64,000 nucleotides of DNA from Chitinophaga terrae (ex Kim and Jung 2007) (GCF_900107795.1 NZ_FNRL01000011.1:62001-126000); one strand, 5' to 3'. Shown: positions 24,375 to 34,392, counted from the first letter of the stretch. A program made the numbers and translations. The notes: generated by a model from the letters alone, not told the origin.

Positions 24375-27236
24375 TTATTTTTTCTTGAAAACGTTATCGT
24401 ACGTTACAGACAGGTAGTATAATCCTTTCATGGTGGGACCGCCTACATACTGGAAGTAAGAGGTGTTCAGCAGGTTCGACGCTCCCAACTTGAAGCTGGT
24501 GTTGATCTTAGGCACACGGTAGGTGATCTGTGCATCCACCGTGCTGTAAGATGGAACATCGCCGTTGCCAAAGAGGTTCTGCCAGTAGAAGGTGTTCTGC
24601 CAGTGCCATACAACGTTAAATCCAAGGTTCCTGTATACGTTGCGGTTGCCGATGCTCACGTTTGTAAACCAATCCGGTGTGTTGAACCCGGGGATCAACG
24701 CATCGTCTTTGGTTTTATCCTGTGCCAGCTTGTTATAGTTGGCGTTGCCGCTTATTGTATAGTTCTTATAGATGTCGTAAGTAACTGCTACTGCGAAACC
24801 GTAGTTACTTACTTTGGATTTACTGTTGGTCCAAACCCTGTAACGATCCTGCTGTGATTTATCCAGCATTTGCAGTAGAACCTGCTGATCAGGGTTGTTT
24901 ACATTACCTGATTTAGGTACTACGGTTTCGATCTGGCCGATGAAGTGTTTGTAAGAAGAGTAGTATCCGTCTACGTCGATGAACAGTTTGTTGTCGAGTA
25001 ATACGGCTTTATAACCGGCTTCGAAAGCGGTGATCTCTTCAGGTACGATGGGGTCGAGGTTCGCTACTTTGAGGATGCCTGCATTTTTTGCTGCTGCCGC
25101 TTCTTTGGAAACGTGTTCGGCATTGATGGTTTTGTTTACAGCTACGCCGAAGGCATCCACTGTGCTGGTAAGGAAGGAATTCTTAAAGTAACCCAGTCCC
25201 TGTTCGATGAAGGCCAGACCGCCTACACGCCTTACCTGCCCGTTGTTTACGAATGAATAGGCTTCAAACAGTGACGGGAAGCGGAACCCGTTCTGCCAGG
25301 ATATGCGGAAGTTGTGTTTGTCTTTGATGCTGTAAACCGCCGCTATACGTGGGTTCACTTTACCTTCGAACTGTTCGTTTTTATCATACCTTAATGATCC
25401 CGTGAGCTTTAACGCATCATTGAAGAAGGTTTTACTGATCTGTGCGAAGCCGCCGTATTTGCCATACCAGATATGCTTGCCGCCTGGCTGGTTGCGTTTG
25501 TCGACCGGTAATGAGAAGTCAACGAAGTTATTACCGTCAGGGATGATCTCGTAAGTCCGGTAGTCGGCTCCTACCAGTACATCTGCAAAGGTGATATACT
25601 TGCGCAGGTTCCAGGTGCCTTCTGTATGATAGAAACGGCTTTTCTGCAGGAGGGCCGCGCCGCCGCTGGTGTTAGCGGGGTTTTTGGAAGTTGGGTAAAT
25701 ATCCCAGTCGTTGATGCTTTTGATCTTGGCTACCTGCGCATCAAAAGCGGGAGTGCCCGGAGTCCATCTGCCGGCATCGGCAGCATTCCTTGCAGCCTGG
25801 TGAGCGGCTACCAGGTCGGCGCCTGCTGTTAAGGCATCATTCAGTCCTTTAGTATAATCTGCCAGCCATTGTTTGTCTGGTTTGAAAGATTTTTCCAGGT
25901 TGTCTGCCAGCGGGTTCATGTTGTATGAATTACCGGTATTTTCGATGGAGATATAGGAGCGAACGGTAAAGTCGGGATGGGTCAGTTCTAACTTGGCGTT
26001 TTGTACTGTAACACCTTTCAGACCTATCCTGTTACCACGCTGGAAGAAACCATCCATTTCCCCATACCTGTAAGAAGCTGATAATTCAATTTTGCGAGGC
26101 AGGCGGAAGTTGAAAGAGAAGTCGGCTTTTTTGTTTCTTACAGTAAAATCGCCTACCAGGTCTTTTTCCCAGTAACCGGTGCGGTGTACGGTGTAAGCGC
26201 GACCGTCCTTGTCTATTACCTGCAGGTTACTGTTATCGCCGTATTTATTCCATGCGTCGTTGGCAATATTATTGGGGCCGCTTAACTGCGGGAAGTCGGG
26301 GTTTGCTTTGGTTTGCGGGGAGAAGTCGTTATGACTGTCGGCATACCAGTCGGTACCCTGCATATAGCTGAGGTTCACTTTCCAGGCAAACCAATCGGTA
26401 TACGCCTGCGCGTAACGTATAGCCGTTTCAGTTAATGGTTTTGCACCGCCCGCATCGCCTACGTGGTTAACGGCAATTTTCTGGTAAACGCTTACGCCCT
26501 GGTATTGGAACGGATTTTTAGTAATGAGGTTAGACATACCATTGATGGCGTTCATGCCATAGAGCGCAGAAGAAGCGCCCGGGGTAACTTCAACGCTGCT
26601 GATGTCGAGCTCCGTTGGCCCGATGGCGTTACCCAGCGGTACGCCCAGTGTAGCTGCCTGGTTATCCACACCATCTACCAGCTGCATGAAACGGAAGTTA
26701 TTAGGTACGTTGAAACCGCGGGTGTTGAATACTTTGAAGGTAAGACCCGCTGTGGTCATCTGTACGCCTTTCAGGTTGCCTAATGCATCGTAGAAGGTAG
26801 AAGAAGGGGTTTCTTTCAAAGCCCGTATGTCCAGTTTTTCGATCGCGACCGGCGAGCGGAGGATCTTTTCCTGCTGGCGGGAAGCAGAAACTACCACTTC
26901 GTTGACCAACAGCGATTGAGTAAATAACTGTATAGCAAGTTTACTATTGCTGTTTTTTACTTCAAATTCCTGGGGTTGATAGCCTATGAGGCGGATAACC
27001 AGTTTCAGCGGGAATTTGGAGTTGGTAGTCACTTCAAATTTTCCTGTGCTGTCGGTAGTCGTACCAAAAGAGGTGTTTTTTATCTGTACAGTGGCCCCTG
27101 GCAAGCCTGCGCCATGGTCGTCTGTGATCCGTCCCTGTATGACGTACGAACCGTTTAATTGGGCATTTACGAGGGCTGGACTAAATACCAACAATATAAA
27201 GAGGTATCTGGCCATTATAGGTAAGAACTTTTGCAT
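24375..27236 (-). CDS. TonB-dependent outer-membrane receptor
   Basis: A 953-residue receptor for energised uptake across the outer membrane. A signal peptide ends near LVNAQ (about 26). A carboxypeptidase-regulatory-like beta-sandwich follows (about 30-115, GRITDDHGAGLPGATVQIKN), then the plug with VFNTRGFNVPNNFRFMQLVD and VTPGASSALYGMNAINGM, then a 22-strand barrel ending YYLSVTYDNVFKK. No SusD partner follows, so it is not a typical glycan uptake pair. The TauE/SafE exporter downstream hints at a sulfur compound, but this is weak. ATG at 27215 is an alternative start. Confidence 0.93.
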   Translation of the reverse strand: MQKFLPIMARYLFILLVFSPALVNAQLNGSYVIQGRITDDHGAGLPGATVQIKNTSFGTTTDSTGKFEVTTNSKFPLKLVIRLIGYQPQEFEVKNSNSKLAIQLFTQSLLVNEVVVSASRQQEKILRSPVAIEKLDIRALKETPSSTFYDALGNLKGVQMTTAGLTFKVFNTRGFNVPNNFRFMQLVDGVDNQAATLGVPLGNAIGPTELDISSVEVTPGASSALYGMNAINGMSNLITKNPFQYQGVSVYQKIAVNHVGDAGGAKPLTETAIRYAQAYTDWFAWKVNLSYMQGTDWYADSHNDFSPQTKANPDFPQLSGPNNIANDAWNKYGDNSNLQVIDKDGRAYTVHRTGYWEKDLVGDFTVRNKKADFSFNFRLPRKIELSASYRYGEMDGFFQRGNRIGLKGVTVQNAKLELTHPDFTVRSYISIENTGNSYNMNPLADNLEKSFKPDKQWLADYTKGLNDALTAGADLVAAHQAARNAADAGRWTPGTPAFDAQVAKIKSINDWDIYPTSKNPANTSGGAALLQKSRFYHTEGTWNLRKYITFADVLVGADYRTYEIIPDGNNFVDFSLPVDKRNQPGGKHIWYGKYGGFAQISKTFFNDALKLTGSLRYDKNEQFEGKVNPRIAAVYSIKDKHNFRISWQNGFRFPSLFEAYSFVNNGQVRRVGGLAFIEQGLGYFKNSFLTSTVDAFGVAVNKTINAEHVSKEAAAAKNAGILKVANLDPIVPEEITAFEAGYKAVLLDNKLFIDVDGYYSSYKHFIGQIETVVPKSGNVNNPDQQVLLQMLDKSQQDRYRVWTNSKSKVSNYGFAVAVTYDIYKNYTISGNANYNKLAQDKTKDDALIPGFNTPDWFTNVSIGNRNVYRNLGFNVVWHWQNTFYWQNLFGNGDVPSYSTVDAQITYRVPKINTSFKLGASNLLNTSYFQYVGGPTMKGLYYLSVTYDNVFKKK

Positions 27237-27601
27237 AATATGTGAAACGTTAAATAGATTCTGGAAAGATAAATTTGAGTTTAAAGGGGAGTTTGCCGGT
27301 GTTGGTGCCTCAACATCGGTCTGATAATAAGTGCTTTGTAAATTTTAAAACCATATAGTCTATAGAATTAGTAGACAAATATACCTCGGGTATTTTTTAT
27401 TTCAAAGCACCGGAAAGAAAAATCTTCGTGTATAAGGGAGGGTTATATAAGATTATTATAGTGTATTGTATTGAAAATCAATAAAATAAGATATGGTTAT
27501 CTAGTTTAAAAGAATTTTGATACTGAGGTGAGCCAGCATCAGGAGGCCTGATGATTTCAAGTCATCACGATAGGCAACTGGCGAAAGGGAATGTCTGGAA
27601 T
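27237..27601 (-). promoter_or_regulatory. Long leader region of the TonB receptor with a structured segment
   Basis: A 365-bp non-coding stretch upstream of the receptor gene. At 27582-27532 (minus strand) GCCAG pairs with CTGGC and encloses two competing hairpins: TGATGA/TCATCA (27567-27562 with 27554-27549) and ATCAGG/CCTGAT (27552-27547 with 27543-27538). They share bases and exclude each other, like an attenuator or riboswitch. I could not match it to a named class. The rest is AT-rich with no supported gene. Confidence 0.4.
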
Positions 27602-27634
27602 AAAAAACGGGACTGGTTTTGGCCAGCCCCGTTC
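27602..27634 (-). terminator. Terminator after lspA
   Basis: On the minus strand AACGGGGCTGG ... CCAGTCCCGTT, with CCAAAA in the loop region, is followed by TTTTTTA. It begins 20 bp past the lspA stop. Confidence 0.85.
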
Positions 27635-27653
27635 TGCTTATCTGAAAATATTT

Positions 27654-28310
27654 TTATTCTACCGCATGATCCTGCGAAACCGCTTGCCCTGTAGTTTTAT
27701 GCTGCAGGTGATGTCCGAAAAAACGCTTCTGGAATAACAGGATGGTAATAACGCCAACAGAAATGGCGGCATCGGCAATGTTGAAAACAGGGCGGAAGAA
27801 TACGAAATAATCACCGCCTTTGAATGGTATCCATTTAGGCAAATACCCTTCGTAGATAGGGAAATAGAGCATATCTACCACCCGGCCATGAAGGAAGCTG
27901 CCATACCCGCCGCCGGCAGGGAGGAATTTTGCTACTTCATATCCTACGCTGTCGTTGAAGATAAGGCCATAGAACATACTATCTATCAGGTTGCCCGCAG
28001 CGCCGGCAAGGATCAGGGAGCCGCAGACAAGCAAGCCGGTGTTGTATTTCTCTTTCACCAGTTTCTTCATATAAACAAAGCCTATCACTACAGCTACCAA
28101 ACGGAAAAGCGTCAGTAAGATCTTTCCGAAATCCCCTCCGAACTTAAGTCCATAAGCCATTCCCTCATTCTCTATAAAATGTATCCGGAACCAATTAGGG
28201 AATATGATAAATTCCTGCTGCATGAACATATGCGTTTTGATCCAGAATTTCAGGGTTTGATCAATTATAAGGATCAAAGCAACGATAAATATGACGTGAC
28301 GATATTTCAA
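27654..28310 (-). CDS. lspA: Signal peptidase II (prolipoprotein signal peptidase)
   Basis: An inner-membrane aspartyl protease that cleaves lipoprotein signal peptides. The family motifs are IIDQTLKFWI near residue 16, ENEGMAYG near 52, the first catalytic Asp in AGAAGNLIDSMF near 105, and the second in FNIADAAISVG near 185. Length 218 is longer than E. coli LspA (164); the extra residues form a loop around 113-165 between the two catalytic regions (GYEVAKFLPAGGGYGSFL and following), as seen in Bacteroidota. It is the last gene of the gldF-gldG-terC-murF/alr-lspA run. Confidence 0.95.
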   Translation of the reverse strand: MKYRHVIFIVALILIIDQTLKFWIKTHMFMQQEFIIFPNWFRIHFIENEGMAYGLKFGGDFGKILLTLFRLVAVVIGFVYMKKLVKEKYNTGLLVCGSLILAGAAGNLIDSMFYGLIFNDSVGYEVAKFLPAGGGYGSFLHGRVVDMLYFPIYEGYLPKWIPFKGGDYFVFFRPVFNIADAAISVGVITILLFQKRFFGHHLQHKTTGQAVSQDHAVE

Positions 28311-28371
28311 CTGATATTAAAATTTTATCAAAAATAACGGTTTATTTGAAAGGTCGAAGCCTGCAAGTTCA

Positions 28372-30897
28372 TTATTCCTGGAAATATACCCTTTTCACAC
28401 GCTGTGAAATTCCTGTTAATATTTCATAGGGAATGGTTTCAGCCCATTCAGCAACTTCCTGGACAGGCAGATCTTCTCCGAAAACGATCACTTCATCGCC
28501 TTCCATTACATCCGGAATATGGGTTACATCCAGCATCAGCATATCCATAGCTACAATACCCACTACCGGCGCCAGTTTGCCCTTGATCAGCATTTTGCCT
28601 TTGCCTTTGCTTAATCTTCTCGGGTACCCATCTGCATACCCGATCCGCACGGTGGCGGTAACTGAAGGCCCGGTAGCCGTCCATGTAGCGCCATAGCCCA
28701 CAGAATCGCCCTCTTCCAGGTGTTTCAGCTGCGCGATAGTAGTTTTCAGGGTACTGACGTTCTTCAGCTGGTCCTGTATTGCTTTGCTGCTATCGATGCC
28801 ATACATGCCGATCCCCAGTCTTACCATATCCAGCTGTAGATCAGGATGGCGGCTGATTGCAGCGCTATTGGCAATATGTCGTATTACGGTATATCCTAAT
28901 GCTTTTTGCAGTTCATGGCTCATTTCATAGAAAAGACGGCCCTGTTTCTGCGTCAGCGCGTCTTTCTCCGGGTCTTCGCTGGCGGCCAGGTGACTGAACA
29001 CAGACTGCACCTTCAGCAATGGAGTGGATGTCAGGATCTGCGCCAGTTCCGGGATTTCGCTTTTGATAAAGCCCAGGCGATGCATGCCTGTATCCAGCTT
29101 GATGTGAACAGGGAATTCACTTTTTCCTGTTGCTGTTACTTCTTCCATAAACTGGGTCAGTATCTGCATGGAATAGATCTCCGGTTCCAGGTGCCATTGC
29201 AAAATCGCGTCGAAACTGGCCGGTTCGGGGTTCATCACCATGATGGGCATGGTAATGCCTGCCCTGCGCAGCTCCACGCCTTCGTCGGCATAGGCTACCG
29301 TCAGGTAATCGACGCCATGGAACTGCAGGAGGTTGGCTATCTCGAAACTGCCGCTGCCATAGGAGAACGCTTTCACCATGGCCATTAGCTTGGTATCCGG
29401 TTTCAGTAAAGACTGGTAAACCTTTACGTTGTGGGAAATAGCTGAAAGATTGATCTCCAGGATGGTCTGATGCGCTTTTTGCTCCAGCAGCTTTCCAATC
29501 CTTTCAAATTGAAACACCCTGGAACCTTTTACCAGTATGGTTTCATTCTGGAAATCATCCGAATTGAACTGCTGTATATATTCGTCGGTTGTTGCAAAGA
29601 ACTGTGTTTTCAGTCCTTCTACCTGTTGAAAACTTTTTTTCTCGCGGGCTATATTCTTCCCGATAGCAATTAACCTGTTGATCCCTTTTTTCTGCAAGAG
29701 GTCTGCTACCTCTTCATACAAGCTGGCATCGCTTTTACCGCTTTGCAGGATATCGCTGAGGATAACGGTGCGTGTAGCGTGTTGCTGTTGCTGTTGAAGG
29801 AAGTCGAGCGCAATGGTGAGGGAGCCCAGATCAAGGTTATAGCTGTCGTTGATCACCGAGCAATTGTTGATGCCCTGCTTCATTTCCAGGCGCATCGCCA
29901 CGTTGCTCAGCTGGTCCATACGTTGCTGTATCACTGCCTGTTCTTTTCCCAGGTGCAGCATCAGGGCTACGCAGTGAATGGCATTTTCTATAGAGCCTTC
30001 ATCCACGAACGGTATGGAGAAATGCAGCGGCTCCTGGTGATAAAGCGCGTCTATCCGGGTGTGATCCTCTGCTTTTTCCACGTTTACGATCCGCAGGTCG
30101 GCATCTGTTTTACGGGACCAGGAGAATAGTTTTGGTCCGTTGCCTACCTGGCTGTGGAAAGAAAGTACGCATTCGTTAAGGGCGAGGTAGTCTTTGCAAT
30201 AGATTAAAATGTCACTTTTTGCGAAGAGAACAAGCTTTTCGTTGATTTTCTGGCGAATATTTAAGAAGCCTTCACTATGCGCTTCCCCGATATTGGTAAA
30301 GATGCCGATGGTAGGCCGGATGATCTTTTCCAGGTTCACCATTTCTCCCGGCTGGGAGATGCCGGCTTCAAAAATGGCCAGCTGGTGTTCGGGTTTCATT
30401 TGCCAGACGGAAAGGGGCACCCCGATCTGCGAGTTATAGCTTTTGGGGCTTCTGACAATGTTGTAATCTTTTTCCAGCAGTTGGAACAACCATTCTTTTA
30501 CGATGGTTTTACCGTTGCTGCCGGTGATGCCGATCACCGGAATGTGGAATTGTTGGCGATGAAAAGCTACCAGCGTATGCAATGCATGGAGGGTATCTTT
30601 TACAAGAATAAAGTTGGCTTTCGGAAAATTCTCAAGCGGCACCGGTTCGCTGATCACAAAGTTGCTCACGCCTTTACGATACAGCTCTTCAATAAATTGG
30701 TGTGCGTTACGTCGCGAGCTCACCAACGCAATGAACAGGCTGGTTTCAGGAAAGCTAAGCTTTCTGCTGTCTAATAAAAGATGCTCGATCTCAGGAAATC
30801 CAGTCTCTTGCAACAATTCCCCTTTCAGGGTTTTGCTGATACTTGCTGCGTTATACACGTTAATCAGGTTTGAATAATCACTTAATGAATAATGCAA
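28372..30897 (-). CDS. Bifunctional MurF-like ligase / alanine racemase
   Basis: An 841-residue fusion. The N-terminal half (about 1-460) is a Mur ligase with the ATP loop GITGSNGKTIVKEW near 123 and FTNIGEAHSEGF near 202. The C-terminal half (about 475-841) is a PLP-dependent alanine racemase with the Schiff-base lysine in MVKAFSYGSGS and the catalytic tyrosine in SVGYGATW. It can supply D-Ala and may join D-Ala-D-Ala to the murein precursor. The ligase half has NDSYNLDLGSL where the separate MurF (40139-41419) has MDAYNANPSSM, so its substrate role may have diverged. This fusion is typical of Bacteroidota. Confidence 0.93.
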   Translation of the reverse strand: MHYSLSDYSNLINVYNAASISKTLKGELLQETGFPEIEHLLLDSRKLSFPETSLFIALVSSRRNAHQFIEELYRKGVSNFVISEPVPLENFPKANFILVKDTLHALHTLVAFHRQQFHIPVIGITGSNGKTIVKEWLFQLLEKDYNIVRSPKSYNSQIGVPLSVWQMKPEHQLAIFEAGISQPGEMVNLEKIIRPTIGIFTNIGEAHSEGFLNIRQKINEKLVLFAKSDILIYCKDYLALNECVLSFHSQVGNGPKLFSWSRKTDADLRIVNVEKAEDHTRIDALYHQEPLHFSIPFVDEGSIENAIHCVALMLHLGKEQAVIQQRMDQLSNVAMRLEMKQGINNCSVINDSYNLDLGSLTIALDFLQQQQQHATRTVILSDILQSGKSDASLYEEVADLLQKKGINRLIAIGKNIAREKKSFQQVEGLKTQFFATTDEYIQQFNSDDFQNETILVKGSRVFQFERIGKLLEQKAHQTILEINLSAISHNVKVYQSLLKPDTKLMAMVKAFSYGSGSFEIANLLQFHGVDYLTVAYADEGVELRRAGITMPIMVMNPEPASFDAILQWHLEPEIYSMQILTQFMEEVTATGKSEFPVHIKLDTGMHRLGFIKSEIPELAQILTSTPLLKVQSVFSHLAASEDPEKDALTQKQGRLFYEMSHELQKALGYTVIRHIANSAAISRHPDLQLDMVRLGIGMYGIDSSKAIQDQLKNVSTLKTTIAQLKHLEEGDSVGYGATWTATGPSVTATVRIGYADGYPRRLSKGKGKMLIKGKLAPVVGIVAMDMLMLDVTHIPDVMEGDEVIVFGEDLPVQEVAEWAETIPYEILTGISQRVKRVYFQE

Positions 30898-30920
30898 CTA
30901 ACCATTGCATCTTTCACTGT

Positions 30921-31859
30921 TTACTTCTCTTCAGGTTCAATTAATTCTTTTTTCTGATGGTAGTGGGAATAAATAATGGACCCCGTCAAACTTACTACGA
31001 TCACTAAAAGTGATACATATACGGGAATATGTATAAATGGTTCTGCCAGCATTTTCAATCCTATGAAAACAAGCACAACTGCAATGCCCTTTGGCAGATA
31101 GTCGAACTGATCTACTGCCCCCCTCAGTAAAAAGAACAAGGACCGAAGTCCCAGTACCGCAAAAATATTGGAAGTATATACTACTACCGGTTGCTGCGAT
31201 ATGGCGAATACGGCCGGGATAGAATCCAGCGCGAAGATAATATCTGTTACCGCCAGCATTACCACTACCAATGATAAAGAAGTCAGGTAATTTTTATTAT
31301 CCCGCCGGATCAGGAACCGGCCTTTCGGATCTTCTAATGTTATCCGCAGGTGCTTATTCATGAACCTGTATACAATGTTCTCCTCCGGCTTGAATTCGGC
31401 GTTTTCATCTGTTCTGAACATCTTATACCCCGTATACACCAGAAACACGCCAAACAAGTAGAGGATCCACTCAAATTGTTTGATAAGTACTACACCAACG
31501 CTGATGAATATTGCTCTAAAGATAATGGCAAGTAATATTCCTATAAGCAATACGCGGGAGTAATATTCTTCTTTTACATTAAAGAATCCAAATATGAGAA
31601 TAAATACGAAGATGTTATCCATCGAGAGCGATTTCTCCATCAGATAAGCACTCATAAAGTTGATAGCGGTTTCAGAGCCATCTTCGTACCACATGAACCC
31701 AAAAAAGAGCACAGATAAACCTACCCAGAAAATGCTTTGCCACAACGCCGTTTTGATAGTGGTCTTAGTATTTTTCTTACTGAATAAACCCAGATCAAAC
31801 ACCAATGCGAGCACTATCACAATAACGAATATCAGATAGGTCCATTGAGTAGGTGTCAT
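30921..31859 (-). CDS. TerC family integral membrane protein
   Basis: A 312-residue membrane protein with about eight or nine helices. The TerC core motifs are visible: SMDNIFVFILIFGFF near residue 79-93 and VTDIIFALDSIPAVFAIS near 205-222, with acidic residues inside helices that are thought to coordinate a metal. The family is linked to manganese export and tellurite resistance. It lies between gldG and murF-alr on the same strand, 66 bp and 23 bp away. No tellurite cluster is nearby, so a role in metal homeostasis is more likely. Confidence 0.92.
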   Translation of the reverse strand: MTPTQWTYLIFVIVIVLALVFDLGLFSKKNTKTTIKTALWQSIFWVGLSVLFFGFMWYEDGSETAINFMSAYLMEKSLSMDNIFVFILIFGFFNVKEEYYSRVLLIGILLAIIFRAIFISVGVVLIKQFEWILYLFGVFLVYTGYKMFRTDENAEFKPEENIVYRFMNKHLRITLEDPKGRFLIRRDNKNYLTSLSLVVVMLAVTDIIFALDSIPAVFAISQQPVVVYTSNIFAVLGLRSLFFLLRGAVDQFDYLPKGIAVVLVFIGLKMLAEPFIHIPVYVSLLVIVVSLTGSIIYSHYHQKKELIEPEEK

Positions 31860-31925
31860 GGTTACTGTCAGGTTTAAATGAATGGCAAAGATAGGAATTC
31901 AAATTTGCACGGGGAGGGATATCTT

Positions 31926-33638
31926 TTACTTTATCTCTCCCGCATAAGCCCGCTGGCGCACAAATTGAAATATCATTGCGAATAATAATATCAGCCCGAT
32001 CGGTACCAGGAAACAGATTGCCTGCCACTTGGTTTTCTCTTTCTTAATTTTTTCTGCATCCAGCAAGCGCACTGTTAATTCTTTGTTTCTTGCTTCCATA
32101 ATGCCGGCATTACCGCTAAGGTATTCGAGGCAATTCAGGAAAAACTCTTTATTGGCAAAGGCGAAGCCGGGATTAAATTCATTGATCCCCATCTGCAATG
32201 GTCCATCTTTCCGCGATACTGCATTGGCGATCAGATCGCCATCACTTACCACTATCATCTTGCCATCGTCGGTTCCCGTTCCCCTGAAAGGCTTGCCGGA
32301 AGCCTGTTCCAAAGCTTTCACCGCTGCAGGGTCCTGGCGATGATTGAACAGGGAAGAAAATTTTCCTTCCAGCAAAACAGCCGTAGGCAAATATTGTTGC
32401 CGGTATTCCCGCACGTTAGGCTGCACTTTCACTATATCCCAGCTGATCTGGGCAGGGAGCCGCGTTAATTTACTGTTACGTCCTGATGTCAGCAATATTG
32501 TTTTCCTGACACCATCTGTCCGGATCGTATCAATAGAACTTACAAACCTGCTCAGTACCAGGTCCAGGTTTTTAACGATAGGATGCGCTTTGGTCGGCAT
32601 CAGCAGCGGGAAAAAAGGAAATGGAACTGGCTGTATCTGCGGCCGGTTGCCGATATTGCCAACAACCAACGGCACTACATCGCTTTGCAGATCCATTATC
32701 AGGTTCTGGTTGATCCTCACGCCATATTTGAACAGCAGGTCTTCCAGGTTCAACTGCTGATCAAATGCAAAGAACTCCGGTTGCTTATGCAAACTATCCA
32801 TGCTTGCTCCCGATTCGTCTATGAACCAAAGCACCTTGCCTCCATTCATCACATACTGATCGATCTTCAGTTTATCTGTTTCACTGAATGCAGAAGAAGG
32901 TTTGGCAAATAAAATAAGATCAAAATCGTGGGGAATAAAAGGAGTGGATTGCAATGTAAGCGTATCCAGCGCATAGCTGCTCTGCAAAGTGGTTAGCGCA
33001 TCGTATACCTCGATGCCCAGCGACTCTCCATGTCCCATCATGTAACCGACCAATGGTTTTTCTTTTTCCATCAGTTTGGAAATAGCATTGGAGAACTGGT
33101 ATTCCAGCAACGATTCCGAATTGCTCATCGCCTGCATAGGATCCTGTCCTCCCTGGCTTTTCAGCAGGTTCACGCCAATGGTTTTGTCTTTGTATTTCAC
33201 TAAAGCGCCGGGGAAGATCAGTTGTTCTGCAAATCCCTGGTTGCCGTCCTGCTGCACTTTCATATTAAAAGGCATGATGCCCTGTGCAGTCAACTCACCA
33301 AGGAATTTCATGCGCGCCGAGTCTGATAATCCCTGCCCCGGATTGACAAAAACAAAGCTGAAATTCTGCCTGCCGTATTCCCTGAACTCCTCCAGCAGAT
33401 CAGAGGTAGCCTGTGCCAACTGGCGGAAACTGGCAGGGTATTCTCCCTTTAGAAATACTTCAACAGTAACAGGACTATCCAACTGCCGGAGCATTTGCTT
33501 AGTATGTTGCGTGAGCGTATATCGTTTCTCGGCCGTCAGGTCCCACCTGGTATGAACATAGGCAGCCGCAATGTTGATAACTATCAGTAACCCTACTATG
33601 GCAACTGCGCGTTGTATATATTTTTTTCTTGTAGCCAT
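31926..33638 (-). CDS. gldG: Gliding motility ABC transporter auxiliary protein GldG
   Basis: A 570-residue membrane protein needed with GldA and GldF for the gliding or type IX secretion system in Flavobacterium. One N-terminal helix (about 10-27) is followed by a long extracytoplasmic domain of the ABC_transp_aux type, with YTLTQHTKQMLRQLDSPVTV near 40-60, and a C-terminal helix (about 543-562). The gene is 13 bp downstream of gldF. The ATPase gene gldA is not in the window. Confidence 0.93.
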   Translation of the reverse strand: MATRKKYIQRAVAIVGLLIVINIAAAYVHTRWDLTAEKRYTLTQHTKQMLRQLDSPVTVEVFLKGEYPASFRQLAQATSDLLEEFREYGRQNFSFVFVNPGQGLSDSARMKFLGELTAQGIMPFNMKVQQDGNQGFAEQLIFPGALVKYKDKTIGVNLLKSQGGQDPMQAMSNSESLLEYQFSNAISKLMEKEKPLVGYMMGHGESLGIEVYDALTTLQSSYALDTLTLQSTPFIPHDFDLILFAKPSSAFSETDKLKIDQYVMNGGKVLWFIDESGASMDSLHKQPEFFAFDQQLNLEDLLFKYGVRINQNLIMDLQSDVVPLVVGNIGNRPQIQPVPFPFFPLLMPTKAHPIVKNLDLVLSRFVSSIDTIRTDGVRKTILLTSGRNSKLTRLPAQISWDIVKVQPNVREYRQQYLPTAVLLEGKFSSLFNHRQDPAAVKALEQASGKPFRGTGTDDGKMIVVSDGDLIANAVSRKDGPLQMGINEFNPGFAFANKEFFLNCLEYLSGNAGIMEARNKELTVRLLDAEKIKKEKTKWQAICFLVPIGLILLFAMIFQFVRQRAYAGEIK

Positions 33639-33651
33639 GCTGTTTGTTGCT

Positions 33652-34392
33652 TTATCCTTTTTGCCAAAGCCTTCTTTGTAATGATAGTTTAGTGAGATAG
33701 AGCATTAAACCGATCACACTGATGAAATAAATAATATCCCGGGTGTCTATCACGCCGCGACTGATAGATGCGTAATGGAATTTGATGCCGGCCATTTGCA
33801 GGTAGTAGTCGATCCCCCCGGTGAATGCAGGGATCTTGCTTAATGCGTCAAAGCCGTTGTATAAAATAAAGCAGGTGAACAACGCTATAAGAAATCCTAT
33901 CATAGCGTTGGCTGTTAAGGAAGATGACCAGATGCCGATAGCTGTAAATGTAGCGCCTAACAGAACAAGACCGATATAAGACCCTGCAATGCCGCCATTG
34001 TCCAGCGTTTGAACATCTACGCTCAAACTTCTTACAGCAATATAATAAACTAATGTAGGCGCCAGGGAGATGATGACGATTAAAAGACTGCTCCAGAACT
34101 TTCCCATTACGATCTCCCAGCTGCTCACAGGTTTGGTGCTGAGCAATTCCATTGTTCCTGTTTTGAATTCATCTGCAAAACTTCTCATGGTAATAGCAGG
34201 GATGAGCAACAGGTAAATAAGGGGAGCCAGGTTAAACAAAGGGTCCAGGTTGGCATATCCTGTGTCCAGCAGGCTGGTTTCCGGGAATACAAATAAAAAC
34301 AGTCCGTTAGCCAGTAAAAAAAGTATGATGGCTACATAGCCCGTGACAGTGCTGAAGAATTGATGGATCTCTTTCTTAAAGATGGCTAGCAT
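33652..34392 (-). CDS. gldF: Gliding motility ABC transporter permease GldF
   Basis: A 246-residue ABC-2 type permease with about six helices. It begins LAIFKKEIHQFFSTVTGYVA and contains EFKTGTMELLSTKPVSSWEI near 90-109, both typical of GldF and close relatives. It pairs with GldG directly downstream. Both are required for gliding in Flavobacterium johnsoniae, though the role in Chitinophaga-type bacteria is less certain. A TATATTTG box lies 32 bp upstream on the same strand. Confidence 0.92.
   Translation of the reverse strand: MLAIFKKEIHQFFSTVTGYVAIILFLLANGLFLFVFPETSLLDTGYANLDPLFNLAPLIYLLLIPAITMRSFADEFKTGTMELLSTKPVSSWEIVMGKFWSSLLIVIISLAPTLVYYIAVRSLSVDVQTLDNGGIAGSYIGLVLLGATFTAIGIWSSSLTANAMIGFLIALFTCFILYNGFDALSKIPAFTGGIDYYLQMAGIKFHYASISRGVIDTRDIIYFISVIGLMLYLTKLSLQRRLWQKG

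Noticed and set aside
27520..27600. Cobalamin or SAM riboswitch upstream of the TonB receptor
   Set aside because: The structured segment lacks the B12 box and the conserved core of SAM classes, so I list it only as an unassigned structure.
28372..30897. MurF-Alr fusion as an assembly or annotation error
   Set aside because: The reading frame is continuous with two complete domains, and such fusions are known in Bacteroidota.
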